64,000 nucleotides of DNA from Saccharibacillus deserti (lineage in GTDB: Bacteria; Bacillota; Bacilli; Paenibacillales; Paenibacillaceae), in assembly GCF_013618475.1 (NCBI RefSeq), contig NZ_JABJVN010000004.1:248001-312000 (forward strand). Direction: 5' to 3'. Numbering within the stretch: position 1 is the stretch's first letter; every line of letters begins with the position of its first letter. Shown here piece by piece: positions 42,985-51,796 of this stretch. The position numbers and the translations under genes were made by a program. The notes beneath the pieces were generated by a model, which saw nothing but the letters and a program-made list of their open reading frames with translations, ran no database searches and was not told the origin of the DNA.

Positions 42985-43191
42985 ATGGGAATCATTCTGG
43001 ACATGATCAAAGACAAAGTCGAATGCCTGCAAACCTACGACTTCCGCGAGCTGGAACGCGCGATCGACGAACGCGTCGAGATCAACAAGGGAATGCTGCT
43101 TCGGGTGAAGCAGGTTCAGCACCAGGTTACGTTCGACCCGATCCGCAACAAAATGCTGTACAGCGCGGTCGTGCATTTTGCGGCGAATTAA
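42985..43191 (+). CDS. yrzA: DUF2536 small protein (YrzA)
   Basis: A 68-residue protein. FRELERAIDERVEINKGMLL and VQHQVTFDP, then YSAVVHFAAN at the end, match the YrzA/DUF2536 family of Bacillales. AAAGGAG precedes the ATG. Function unknown. It lies 47 bases after the broken HxlR gene and has its own bidirectional terminator. Confidence 0.85.
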   Translation: MGIILDMIKDKVECLQTYDFRELERAIDERVEINKGMLLRVKQVQHQVTFDPIRNKMLYSAVVHFAAN

Positions 43192-43260
43192 ACGGAGCGA
43201 ATCCGTTCCTGATTTTGCCGCACCCGGCATCGAACATGCGCATGAACATCGAGTATCGAA

Positions 43261-43304
43261 AAAAAGCCCGAGCCGCGCGAATCTCGCGCCGTCCGGGCTT
43301 TTTT
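43261..43304. terminator. Bidirectional terminator between yrzA and the SF0329-type gene
   Basis: AAAAAAGCCCG pairs with CGGGCTTTTTT, with an inner GCGCGA/TCGCGC stem. Confidence 0.92.
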
Positions 43305-43362
43305 GGGCCGCTGTCTGTGTTCTTCATAACGCCGCCGGTCCGAAGTAATCCGACCGCCCGGC

Positions 43363-43932
43363 TTACACCGTCCGGCGCCGCAGCTCGTAAAAATACTGCA
43401 CGATCGGATGCTTCAGCTTGACCGCTTCGGACATGTTCAGGATACGCTTTTTGCCGACCCGTTTATCGACCAAAGCCAGGATGTTAAGCAGAATATCGCG
43501 GCTCTCCAGACTTTCTTCAATAGAAGAAGCCAGAAACTTGTTCGCCGTCGCGACGAAGTTCGACTTGGTCAGCGTCGCCTGCGCGGCCAACAGCTCTTTG
43601 GCATGTTCCGTCGCTTTGCGGCTTGCAGCCATCACTTTCAAGCGATCTTCCGGGATCGGGCCTTTGGCACCGCTGCGCACGGCTTCGATCTCCGCTTCGG
43701 TCACCGGAATGTCGAGGCTCGGATCATTCTTGATCTCGATCTCGCTTTGGTACCAGCGGATAAAGTTGGACTTGTCGCCCATGTTGAGAATATTCTTCTT
43801 GTCCACCGTGATGTGGCAGGTACCGGCTTTGTCGGGGACGTAACGATAGCTGGTCGACCGGTATTCGACCGTGCCTTTTAACGCGGGCGCGAGAAAGCTC
43901 TCCAGCTGCTGCTGCAATTTGCTCCAGGACAT
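43363..43932 (-). CDS. Conserved hypothetical protein (SF0329-like)
   Basis: A 189-residue soluble protein. The N-terminus MSWSKLQQQLESFL and RSTSYRYVPDKAG with HITVDKKNILNMGD are typical of a conserved Firmicute family of unknown function that I recall as SF0329. The rest is mainly helical with many charged residues; no catalytic motif. AGGAGG lies six bases before the ATG. Single gene, with the sugar island beginning upstream. Confidence 0.7.
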   Translation of the reverse strand: MSWSKLQQQLESFLAPALKGTVEYRSTSYRYVPDKAGTCHITVDKKNILNMGDKSNFIRWYQSEIEIKNDPSLDIPVTEAEIEAVRSGAKGPIPEDRLKVMAASRKATEHAKELLAAQATLTKSNFVATANKFLASSIEESLESRDILLNILALVDKRVGKKRILNMSEAVKLKHPIVQYFYELRRRTV

Positions 43933-44001
43933 AAGGGTCCTCCTAATTTGAAATAGAATGGGATCGGATTGAATAATGAAGGAAAAGATGGCACTCGAAA
44001 A

Positions 44002-44056
44002 AGAGGATCGGATTGACGGAGCCGGACTGTCCCGGTCTTCGTTGATCCGATCCTCT
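44002..44056 (-). terminator. Terminator of the sucrose operon
   Basis: Perfect 12-bp arms AGAGGATCGGAT (44002-44013) and ATCCGATCCTCT (44045-44056) with an inner CCGG stem, some 40 bases after the gtfA stop. The T-run on the minus strand is short (CTTTTTC). Confidence 0.75.
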
Positions 44057-44097
44057 ATTTTAGCACGTTTTCATTTAACCTTAGCATGATTTTGTTC

Positions 44098-45567
44098 CTA
44101 GATCCGGTAACGGGCAATTCCGCTTTCTTCATTGAAATAATCGATGACCGATTCGCCCGTTTTTAGATCGACGAACAATTCGCAGAAAAGCTTGTCCTTC
44201 GTCCAGCGCAGCCGGACTTCATCGTCGGCCGAACTCAATGCTTCAAAGTCACCGTTGAACGCACCGTACTCGTTACGGAAGCGAATCAAGTCGAGCAGAC
44301 GCTGTACGACCTCTTTTTCTACCGATTGTTCGATTTCTTCCAACGTAAAGTTATGACGGTTAATCTCCCGGCCTTCGCCGGTTTTCTCCACGTTTTCCGT
44401 ATCATTTTCTCCGGCCAGCAGACCGACATAATAGACCTGCGGAATACCCGGCGTGAAGAATTGAATCGCTCTCGCCGCCAGATAGGCGTCGTCGTCGCTG
44501 TTCAGCACCGAATAATAGCTGCAGCGAATTTGATGAACGTCGAAGCCGTCCGCGTCTTTATGATCGTCTGATACGATCAGACTTAAGTTGGATCCGCGCT
44601 CCAGGCAGGTATCGACCAGGCGGCGCGCATCTCCGGTATCGATCAAGCCGTCGAGATCCGGCTTGACCGGAATGCCGTCGTGGCAGTCCAGCATGGTGAA
44701 CTGCTTGGCCGGACGATTTTTCAAATACTCCAGCAGCGCGCCGCTCGAACGGTTCACCAGCGTGTCGAGTACGCGGTAAGGCAGAATAAAATCGTAGATC
44801 CAATACCCTCTCTCGGCCAGTTTGTACTGGATCGAGTAGTGGGAATGGACTTCCGGAAGAAGCTCGATGTCCAGCGACTCTGCCAGTTCCATAATCCAGT
44901 CCAAAAATTCGTAAATCTCCGGCTCAACGAAGAAGCAGCCCGTTCCCAGCTTCTTGGCTATATAACCGACTGCATCAAGCCGAACGATCTTGACGTTCTG
45001 ACGTTTGAAGTTTTCGAAAAACTCTCTCAGCAGCGACTTTACCGCTTCCGACTTTACGTCGAAATCGATCTGTTCAGACGGATCCGTCTTGCCGAATGTC
45101 GTCCATACCCGTTCTTCTTGCCCTGTATCTTCGATTGTGAACGCCGAATACGGCAGCGGCCGGCGCAAAAACATTTTGTCGATATCGGACTGTACCGGAT
45201 CTCCGTCCGCCCACAGCTTGTCCAGCGTAATGAACAGGTCTGCGTATTTCGAAGCCCGCCCGTGACGAAGAAAATCTTGGAAGTATTCGGACTTCTGCGA
45301 GATATGGTTGACCATCAGGTCGACCAGGATATCGTAGTCTTCTCCCAACTTCCGCATGTCTTCCCATGTACCGAATGCCGGTTCGATCTCCAGATAGGTC
45401 AGCGGCGCAAACCCCCGGTCGCCTGAAGAAGGAAAAGGCGGAAGAATATGCAAACCGCCCTTAAAAACATCCGGAAAATGACGATCCAGTACGTGATGCA
45501 GCGTTTTGAGATCGCCGCCAAGCGAGTCGGGATAGGTGATCAGCTGAACCTGATTGTTGATAGCCAT
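44098..45567 (-). CDS. gtfA: Sucrose phosphorylase (GH13_18)
   Basis: A 489-residue enzyme splitting sucrose with phosphate into glucose 1-phosphate and fructose. N-terminus VQLITYPDSLGGDL is diagnostic; catalytic residues are the Asp in VRLDAVGYIAKK (nucleophile), the Glu in LLPEVHSHY (acid/base) and the Asp in LDCHDG. Length equals the family norm. AAAGGGAGG precedes the ATG. It is the last gene of the LacI-controlled operon, 38 bases after the PfkB kinase, which would phosphorylate the released fructose. Some GH13_18 enzymes act on sucrose 6-phosphate or glucosylglycerate, but the ABC importer argues for free sugar. Confidence 0.92.
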   Translation of the reverse strand: MAINNQVQLITYPDSLGGDLKTLHHVLDRHFPDVFKGGLHILPPFPSSGDRGFAPLTYLEIEPAFGTWEDMRKLGEDYDILVDLMVNHISQKSEYFQDFLRHGRASKYADLFITLDKLWADGDPVQSDIDKMFLRRPLPYSAFTIEDTGQEERVWTTFGKTDPSEQIDFDVKSEAVKSLLREFFENFKRQNVKIVRLDAVGYIAKKLGTGCFFVEPEIYEFLDWIMELAESLDIELLPEVHSHYSIQYKLAERGYWIYDFILPYRVLDTLVNRSSGALLEYLKNRPAKQFTMLDCHDGIPVKPDLDGLIDTGDARRLVDTCLERGSNLSLIVSDDHKDADGFDVHQIRCSYYSVLNSDDDAYLAARAIQFFTPGIPQVYYVGLLAGENDTENVEKTGEGREINRHNFTLEEIEQSVEKEVVQRLLDLIRFRNEYGAFNGDFEALSSADDEVRLRWTKDKLFCELFVDLKTGESVIDYFNEESGIARYRI

Positions 45568-45605
45568 AGAAATCCTCCCTTTGTTGAAAGATGGACTGCC
45601 TTTTT

Positions 45606-46559
45606 TTAGAGCGCAAACTGCTTTTCAATCTCTTCAAGCTTCGGTAGATCCACCACCGCGCCCATATGGCGCAGCTTGTAGGCGCTGACCGCAAACCCCA
45701 GCATCAAAGCCCTTTTCAGCGTATACTCCTTGATCAGAGCCGTATAAAATCCCGACCAAAACGCATCGCCCGCTCCTGTCGTGTCGATCACTTCCGAAGC
45801 CAGCGTTGGCAGCTTCAGCGTCTCTGTTCCGTCCGAGACCAGCGCGCCGGCACTGCCCAGCGTCAAAATGACAAGCTTGGCACCGAGTGCCAGAAACTTT
45901 TCCAGCTGCCGATCGGGCGTATCGCGTCCGAACAATCGCTCCGCATCGTCTTCGGACGGTTTTACGATATCGGCCCGGCCGATCAGCGACTTCATGTATT
46001 CGATTCCGTCTTCGCCTTCCTGCCAGATCGCCGGATGGTAATTGGGGTCGAAGCCGATCAATGTTCCGTCCGCTTGGGCCTGCCGGATCAGCCGTTCGAT
46101 GGTCCCGCGTGCCGGCGTCCGAGAGACCGGCCAACAGGAAAAATGCAGGATCTTCGAATTTCCAAGCGCGGTTTGCAGCCCTTCGGTATAGGCCAGCCGA
46201 TAATCCGCATCTCTGTAGAAGATTGGCACCGGCGTGCCCCGGCTTCGGCCGACGACGACCAAACTGGTCGATCCGGCAGTCTTCTGCACGCAGGACGTAT
46301 CGACGCCTTCTTCTTCCAGCCGCCGGACGAGAAACCGTCCGAACTTGTCTTCGCCCACCGCCGAAGCGACGACCGGACGAACACCCAATTTCTTCACGTT
46401 CATCGCAATGTTAGACGGAGACCCGCCGAAGAATCGCCGGTAATCGGAACCGCCTTCCTCGCCGTATCCGCCGGAGATCAGATCGACGAGCAGCTCGCCG
46501 ACCGTCAAAATATCATTCGGTTTCTCCGGAAAACGAAAACTGTCATTCAGGCTCAGCAT
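45606..46559 (-). CDS. PfkB-family sugar kinase, likely fructokinase
   Basis: A 317-residue kinase. GGSPSNIAMNVKKLG (about 48-62) is the first PfkB signature and DTTGAGDAFWSGFYTALI (about 251-268) the second, with the catalytic Asp in GAGD. GGGAG lies ten bases before the ATG at 46559; an earlier ATG lacks an RBS. Being between the sugar permease and sucrose phosphorylase, fructose is the expected substrate, giving fructose 6-phosphate. Confidence 0.9.
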   Translation of the reverse strand: MLSLNDSFRFPEKPNDILTVGELLVDLISGGYGEEGGSDYRRFFGGSPSNIAMNVKKLGVRPVVASAVGEDKFGRFLVRRLEEEGVDTSCVQKTAGSTSLVVVGRSRGTPVPIFYRDADYRLAYTEGLQTALGNSKILHFSCWPVSRTPARGTIERLIRQAQADGTLIGFDPNYHPAIWQEGEDGIEYMKSLIGRADIVKPSEDDAERLFGRDTPDRQLEKFLALGAKLVILTLGSAGALVSDGTETLKLPTLASEVIDTTGAGDAFWSGFYTALIKEYTLKRALMLGFAVSAYKLRHMGAVVDLPKLEEIEKQFAL

Positions 46560-46584
46560 CCGATCACTCTCCCTGCCCATACGA

Positions 46585-47454
46585 TTATTTAACGGCTCCT
46601 TCAGTTACGCCTTTGATGAAGTACTTTTGCAGGAACACATACAGCACGACGATCGGAATGATCGACCCGAGCACGGCCGGGAAGATCAATTCCCACGGAT
46701 TGCTGAACTGTCCGGCGAGCATTTTGGCATAATACAGCTCCAGCGTCAGCGTTTTATGTTCCGCGTTGCCCAGCACGAGAAACGGCAGCAGATAGTCGTT
46801 CCAGATCCAGAGCGAATTCAGGATGATGACCGTTACGGTAATCGGCTGCACCAGCGGGAACACAATCCGGAAAAACAGGCTGCCGATGCTCGCACCGTCG
46901 ATCAATGCCGCTTCTTCGAGCGCCAGCGGAACGCTGCGCATAAAGCCGTGATACAGGAAGACCGACATACCCAGGCCGAAGCCTCCGTACATCAGGATCA
47001 ATCCCGGAAGATTTTTGAGGCCGAACGACTCGAATTGATGAATAAGCGGGTACATCAGCGATTGGAACGGTACCAGCATAGCCGCCGTGAGCACCAGCAG
47101 CAAACCCCGGCTGCTGGTCGAGTTGTTGCGTACGAGCATCCAGGACAGCAGCGAAGAGCAGAACACGATCAGGCCGACTGACAAAATCGTAATGCCTGCC
47201 GTGATAAACGCAGCCTGGCCAAAGTTAATTTGGGAAAGGGCCTCCGAAATATAGACGAACGACCAGTCCTTCGGCAGTGCCATCGGCTCGGCGACGATCG
47301 CTCCCTGGTCTTTGAACGAATTGATGGACAGGAACAGGAGCGGAAACAGGGTACCCAATGCAATCAGGGTCAGAACCGCGTACACCGCAATCCTGCCGCC
47401 CGGCATACGGACGGAACGCTTGTGAACATCGGGCGAAGAAGCCGCGCGAATCAT
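46585..47454 (-). CDS. Carbohydrate ABC permease, MalG type
   Basis: A 289-residue inner-membrane subunit with six helices. The MalG-type EAA loop EEAALIDGASIGSLFFRIVFPLV (about 200-222, split by the usual Gly) docks on the ATPase; the C-terminal YFIKGVTEGAVK is typical. Its ATG at 47454 overlaps the stop of the MalF-type gene by four bases; AGGAGG precedes it. Works with the next two gene products. No ATPase is encoded in the operon, so a shared MsmX-like ATPase is expected. Confidence 0.94.
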   Translation of the reverse strand: MIRAASSPDVHKRSVRMPGGRIAVYAVLTLIALGTLFPLLFLSINSFKDQGAIVAEPMALPKDWSFVYISEALSQINFGQAAFITAGITILSVGLIVFCSSLLSWMLVRNNSTSSRGLLLVLTAAMLVPFQSLMYPLIHQFESFGLKNLPGLILMYGGFGLGMSVFLYHGFMRSVPLALEEAALIDGASIGSLFFRIVFPLVQPITVTVIILNSLWIWNDYLLPFLVLGNAEHKTLTLELYYAKMLAGQFSNPWELIFPAVLGSIIPIVVLYVFLQKYFIKGVTEGAVK

Positions 47455-48338
47455 GCGTCCACCTCCTTTTTCTTCGTGATATAGACTTGAATCAGACCGA
47501 TAATGGCGACCAGAATAAAGAAGACGACAGCCTGAGCCTGTGCTTGTCCGTAATCCGGCGGCTGCGTATAGCGGACAGTCCGCAGAATCTGCAGCGACAG
47601 CATCGACGTATTGAACGATCCATTCGTCAGCGCGACGTTCTGATCGAGCAGCTTCAGGCTGCTGGCCAGAGTCAGGAACAGGACGATCGTAATCGACGGC
47701 ATCAGCATCGGCAGCGTAATATAGCGGAACTTGGTCCACATATTCACTCCGTCGAGCGAGCCGGCTTCGTACAGGTCGCGGGGAATGTTATTCAGTCCGG
47801 CAATAAAAATAATCATCATGTAGCCGGCCATCTGCCAGGTGACCATGATCACGAGGGCAAACAGATTTTTCGTCGAATCCTGAGTCATGTTGGTCAGAAA
47901 CTCGATATTCAGTCCGCCTTCGCCGAATATCCGGTTGAAGACGTTCTGGTAAATGAACTGCCAGATAAAGCCGAGAGCAAGTCCGCCCAACAGGTTCGGC
48001 AGGAAAAAGATCGTGCGAAACAGCGCAACTCGCTTCCCTGCGTAATCAAGCATCAGTGCCAGCAGCAGTCCCGCGACGCTAATCGAGATCACAGCCATCG
48101 CCGTGAACTGCAGCGTGTACACCAGCGAGTGCAGGAACTGTCGGCTTTGGAAAATACGCGCGTAATTTTCCAGCCCCACAAAAGAAGACCAGGCGCTTCC
48201 GCCGACGAAGTACGTACCGCGCCATGCCGTGAACGAATAGAACAGCCCGATCAGGAACGGCACCAGCACGACAGCTGCGAACAAGATCAGACCAGGCAGC
48301 GCCAAAGGCCAAAACCATTTTTTATAGTAACCACTCAT
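47451..48338 (-). CDS. Carbohydrate ABC permease, MalF type
   Basis: A 295-residue subunit with six helices. Starts FWPLALPGLILFAAVVLVPF, typical of sugar permease 1; EAA loop at LYEAGSLDGVNMWTKFRYITLP (about 193-214). It forms the channel with the MalG-type protein. It lies 15 bases after the binding-protein gene. Sugar imported is probably sucrose or a related small glucoside, judged from the operon enzymes. Confidence 0.94.
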   Translation of the reverse strand: MSGYYKKWFWPLALPGLILFAAVVLVPFLIGLFYSFTAWRGTYFVGGSAWSSFVGLENYARIFQSRQFLHSLVYTLQFTAMAVISISVAGLLLALMLDYAGKRVALFRTIFFLPNLLGGLALGFIWQFIYQNVFNRIFGEGGLNIEFLTNMTQDSTKNLFALVIMVTWQMAGYMMIIFIAGLNNIPRDLYEAGSLDGVNMWTKFRYITLPMLMPSITIVLFLTLASSLKLLDQNVALTNGSFNTSMLSLQILRTVRYTQPPDYGQAQAQAVVFFILVAIIGLIQVYITKKKEVDA

Positions 48339-48353
48339 CGATGCAGCCTCCCT

Positions 48354-49862
48354 CTATGTTTCATACATGACGTCTTTCCAGCCTTGGACAGCTTGTTCGG
48401 CGATCGTGCGGTAATCTTCTGGCGTCCATTCGCCTGCGCGGTTGTAATAGCGTTCCTGCAAAATCGAACCGAATACTTCTTGTCCCCAATAAGCGCCGCC
48501 CGCCGGCGAACCGTTGAACGGGTTAGAGAGGGTATTGCCGGCCAACTGGTATTCGATCAGCGAATTATTGAGCGTATTTTCGAACTTCACATTTTCATCC
48601 GCGTTATACGGAATGAATTGGAAATCTTCCACGATCGTACGTCGGCCTTCTTCCGTCGTGTTGAGCCAGACGAGAAACTGCTGCGCCAACTCCTGCTCGC
48701 GCTGCGTCACTCTGGTGTTAATCGCATAATAAGAAGGAACGAACTGCGGTACGGATTGATTGAACTGCTCTACGGTGAGCCCTTCAATCTTAATATCGCT
48801 CTGCTCAAGCGGCAGCTTGATCGGCAGGAAGGTCAGCGTCGGCAGGATGTCCGGATTCAGCTTCTCGATGTTCGGATAGACCCAGTTCCCCTGCTTCAAA
48901 AATAGCGCTTTGCCGCCGGAAAAAAGCTGTACCGACACGTCGTAGCTCGCTGTAGAGGAATTAATGTAAGACGGGCCGCGCTCCAGCGGGCCGTTCATGC
49001 CGGCCGCATGTAACGAATACAGATCAAGCGTCTGCGCGAGCTTTTCCAGCGGTGCCTGCAGCTCATCCACTTGTTCCTCCGATGCGTTTCTTGCATCGAC
49101 GGCGCTGCTGAACACCGCGTTCATTGCCATGTTGCCCATATGGTCGCCGTAGGTCCATTTCTCCGCGCCGGCTTCGGCGAATACGCCGGTCAACTGCGAA
49201 GTAAGCTCCGTTTTCGAAGGGGCGAACGTATAAGTCTCACCGTTCAATGTCACGTCGCCCGCTTGATTGTTTGTGATATACGCGTCTACCCCGTTCACGA
49301 GATTTTCGAACTCATCGTAGGTCGCCGCTTTGAAGTCTTCGAGGAAAGAATCGGGATTGTCCAGATTGAACAGTTCCTCAACCATCCGCGTATCGACGAT
49401 CAAGCCGTAGCCTTCGATGTTGTATGGAATTCCGTAGTTCTGCGAACCGTCCGCACTGAGACGGAGCGGTTCGGGCACCTCAGCTGCAAGCGCCTTCAGT
49501 TCAGGGTCAGAGGCTTCATTCAAATCGAGAATCGCTCCGCTTTCGGACCACTCCATCACGCCTCCAATATTCGTGGAGAACAGGGCCGGCTTGGCGCTTG
49601 AGTTCATCTCGGACCGAAGCGTTTCCGCAACGTCAGTCGTGCCGAGCGAAAACAGTCTGATCGTAAGACCCGTTTCCGCTTCATATCGATCGACAACCTC
49701 TTCCATCGCTTCCGCGTTTTCCGATTTGCCGTTGAAAATATAAAAGTCGTAGCTTGTCGGCGCTTTTGCTTCCTGACTTCCGCAGCCGGAAAGCAGCAAG
49801 GTTCCGAGCGCAAGGCCGGCCGCGCCGGCCGTCCATCTTCTCCATGTCCCTTTCATCCCCAT
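48354..49862 (-). CDS. Sugar-binding lipoprotein, solute-binding family 1
   Basis: A 502-residue binding protein with lipobox LSGC (Cys27) and a short linker. The segments YDFYIFNGKSENAEAMEEVV (about 38-57) and GIPYNIEGYGLIVDT (about 144-158) fit the family-1 sugar binders. Ligand should be sucrose or an oligosaccharide handled by the GH13 enzymes. GGGAGG lies nine bases before the ATG. It lies between the GH13 glucosidase and the permeases. Confidence 0.93.
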   Translation of the reverse strand: MGMKGTWRRWTAGAAGLALGTLLLSGCGSQEAKAPTSYDFYIFNGKSENAEAMEEVVDRYEAETGLTIRLFSLGTTDVAETLRSEMNSSAKPALFSTNIGGVMEWSESGAILDLNEASDPELKALAAEVPEPLRLSADGSQNYGIPYNIEGYGLIVDTRMVEELFNLDNPDSFLEDFKAATYDEFENLVNGVDAYITNNQAGDVTLNGETYTFAPSKTELTSQLTGVFAEAGAEKWTYGDHMGNMAMNAVFSSAVDARNASEEQVDELQAPLEKLAQTLDLYSLHAAGMNGPLERGPSYINSSTASYDVSVQLFSGGKALFLKQGNWVYPNIEKLNPDILPTLTFLPIKLPLEQSDIKIEGLTVEQFNQSVPQFVPSYYAINTRVTQREQELAQQFLVWLNTTEEGRRTIVEDFQFIPYNADENVKFENTLNNSLIEYQLAGNTLSNPFNGSPAGGAYWGQEVFGSILQERYYNRAGEWTPEDYRTIAEQAVQGWKDVMYET

Positions 49863-49887
49863 GCCTATTGACCTCCCAGGTATTCGT

Positions 49888-51534
49888 TTATTCCGTCTCT
49901 GTCAGCACAACGGATTGATACGGCAGCAGGTTCAGTTTGCCGTCCTTGATCTCCGGCGTTTCCACACTGCCGAATACGACTTCTCCTTCCGCCAGCGGAA
50001 GCTCCAGCGAGCCGCCGTAATTGTTCAGCACGAGCAGCGTCCGTCCTTCGAAGCTTCGGCGGTAAGCGATAAGCGACGGATATTCGGTCAGAGCCGGTTC
50101 GAAGCTGCCGAAAGCCAGCACGTCGCTCCATTCCTCACTTTTTCTGAACGCGATCAGTCCCTTGTAATACGTCCGGATCGAGGAGGCATCGGCCTGTGCT
50201 TTCTCCGCATTGACTTCACGATAGTTCGAATGAACCGGCATCCAAGGGGTTCCTGTCGTAAAACCGCCGTGCTGCTCCGCATTCCATTGAAACGGCGAGC
50301 GGGCGTTATCGCGTCCGTAATCGTTCAGCTCCTGAAGCATCTCGTCCTCGGAACGTCCCTGCGCCAGCCCTTCCTTCCATTGATTCAAAGCAGACACATC
50401 CTGGAACTCGCCGATTCCGCTTCTTATGCTGTTTGTCATGCCGAGCTCCTGCCCTTGATAAATGAAAGGCGTACCCCGAAGCAGCATATAGGTCGTCGCC
50501 AGGCAGGCCATACTGTCCCGGCCGTGCTTGTCTTTATCGAGGAATTTGTCCGGGCAGCGCGCCTGATCGTGGTTCTCTAAGAAAATGGCGCTCCAGCCGT
50601 GCTCCTGCGTGTGCAGTACGCTTTCAAACATCCGGCTGCGCCAAGCGGACACGGAATCCGGATCGCATTTGACCGAGACGCCTTTCATGTGATCCCAGTT
50701 AAAATCGAAAATCATCGAGAAATGTCCGTCCGGTCCTGCGTACTCGGCAAACAGCTCCGGCGAAACGCCCGGCGCTTCCGCTATGGTAACGGCATCGTAT
50801 TTGGCAAACGTTTCGCGCTTCAATTCCGTCAGGAATTCGCTGATCCCCGGATAGCTCTGGAAGTTCTCGATTGGGTACAAAGCGCCGTCTTTCGCATCTC
50901 CGGAAGCAAACGACAGATCCTTTTTGATAAAGGTGATCGCATCGATCCGGAATCCTCCGACACCTTTGTCCAGCCACCAGTTAATCATGTCGTACAGGGC
51001 TTGGCGCAGCTTCGGATTTTCCCAATTGAGGTCCGGCTGTTCTTTTGCGAACGTATGCAGATACCATCTTCCGTCCTCAGTCTGAGCCCAAGCCGAGCCG
51101 CCAAAGTTGGACCGCCAGTTGTTTGGAGGCTGTCCGTCTTCCGTGTGCCGGAAGTAAAAGTATCCCGCTTCTTCCGAATTCGGATCCTTCAGCGCACGCC
51201 GGAACCACTCGTGCTCATCCGAGCAGTGGTTAAGGACCAGATCCAATACGATTTTGATTCCTTTTTGCCCGGCAGCGGCAATCAGTCCATCGAGTTCTTG
51301 GTCTGTTCCGAACATCGGGTCCACACTCCGGTAATCCGCTACGTCATAACCGTTATCTACCATGGGCGACCGAAAAATCGGACAAACCCACAGCACGTCG
51401 ATTCCAAGTTCCGCCAAGTAGTCCAGCTTCTCGATAATGCCCGGCAGATCGCCGATTCCGTCTCCGTTGGAGTCTTTAAAACTTTGCGGGTAAATCTGAT
51501 ATACGACCGACTTCTTCCACCATTGATTGTCCAT
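49888..51534 (-). CDS. GH13 alpha-glucosidase (oligo-1,6-glucosidase / sucrase type)
   Basis: A 548-residue intracellular alpha-glucosidase. Conserved GH13 regions: DLVLNHCSDEH, GFRIDAITFI (nucleophile Asp), TIAEAPG (acid/base Glu) and FLENHDQ. WWKKSVVYQIYPQSFKDSNGDG at the start is typical for the GH13_31-like group that hydrolyses isomaltose, sucrose or trehalulose. GGAGGG six bases before the ATG at 51534 sets the start; the longer frame runs into an operator. It is the first gene of the operon, under four LacI-type operators. Confidence 0.92.
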   Translation of the reverse strand: MDNQWWKKSVVYQIYPQSFKDSNGDGIGDLPGIIEKLDYLAELGIDVLWVCPIFRSPMVDNGYDVADYRSVDPMFGTDQELDGLIAAAGQKGIKIVLDLVLNHCSDEHEWFRRALKDPNSEEAGYFYFRHTEDGQPPNNWRSNFGGSAWAQTEDGRWYLHTFAKEQPDLNWENPKLRQALYDMINWWLDKGVGGFRIDAITFIKKDLSFASGDAKDGALYPIENFQSYPGISEFLTELKRETFAKYDAVTIAEAPGVSPELFAEYAGPDGHFSMIFDFNWDHMKGVSVKCDPDSVSAWRSRMFESVLHTQEHGWSAIFLENHDQARCPDKFLDKDKHGRDSMACLATTYMLLRGTPFIYQGQELGMTNSIRSGIGEFQDVSALNQWKEGLAQGRSEDEMLQELNDYGRDNARSPFQWNAEQHGGFTTGTPWMPVHSNYREVNAEKAQADASSIRTYYKGLIAFRKSEEWSDVLAFGSFEPALTEYPSLIAYRRSFEGRTLLVLNNYGGSLELPLAEGEVVFGSVETPEIKDGKLNLLPYQSVVLTETE

Positions 51535-51554
51535 AAGTCCCTCCATCATCTTAG

Positions 51555-51567
51555 TGGAACTGTTCCA
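51555..51567. promoter_or_regulatory. LacI-family operator, copy 1
   Basis: TGGAACTGTTCCA, perfect palindrome, with flanking G/C also symmetric. Lies 21 bases before the glucosidase start codon. Confidence 0.88.
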
Positions 51568-51644
51568 CATATATGCAAAAAAATTTAAGTATGGCTTTGA
51601 ATTCGGTTTCACAACTGCTTACTTAAAACGTCCCGGCTTTGAAA

Positions 51645-51657
51645 TGGAACTGTTCCA
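51645..51657. promoter_or_regulatory. LacI-family operator, copy 2
   Basis: TGGAACTGTTCCA, identical to copy 1, with flanking A/T symmetric. Centre-to-centre distance to copy 1 is 90 bases. Confidence 0.88.
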
Positions 51658-51693
51658 TAACTTTGTGCGCTCATCCGATTTCGGCGAACTATA

Positions 51694-51706
51694 TGGAACT
51701 GTTCCA
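51694..51706. promoter_or_regulatory. LacI-family operator, copy 3 (downstream of the -10)
   Basis: TGGAACTGTTCCA, ending ten bases after the -10 box on the minus strand, so it covers the likely start of transcription. Confidence 0.9.
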
Positions 51707-51715
51707 GTGGAGTTA

Positions 51716-51744
51716 AGAATACTCCTGTCCATTTAAAAGGTCAA
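51716..51744 (-). promoter_or_regulatory. Promoter of the sucrose/oligosaccharide operon
   Basis: Minus strand: TTGACC (51739-51744), 17-base spacer, TATTCT (51716-51721). It is framed by operator copy 4 upstream and copy 3 downstream. Confidence 0.85.
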
Positions 51745-51754
51745 TCTTTTTTTG

Positions 51755-51767
51755 TGGAACAGTTCCT
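51755..51767. promoter_or_regulatory. LacI-family operator, copy 4 (upstream of the -35)
   Basis: TGGAACAGTTCCT, one base off the perfect palindrome, eleven bases upstream of the -35. Confidence 0.82.
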
Positions 51768-51796
51768 TAAAATAATTCGACCGGTTTAATATGTGC

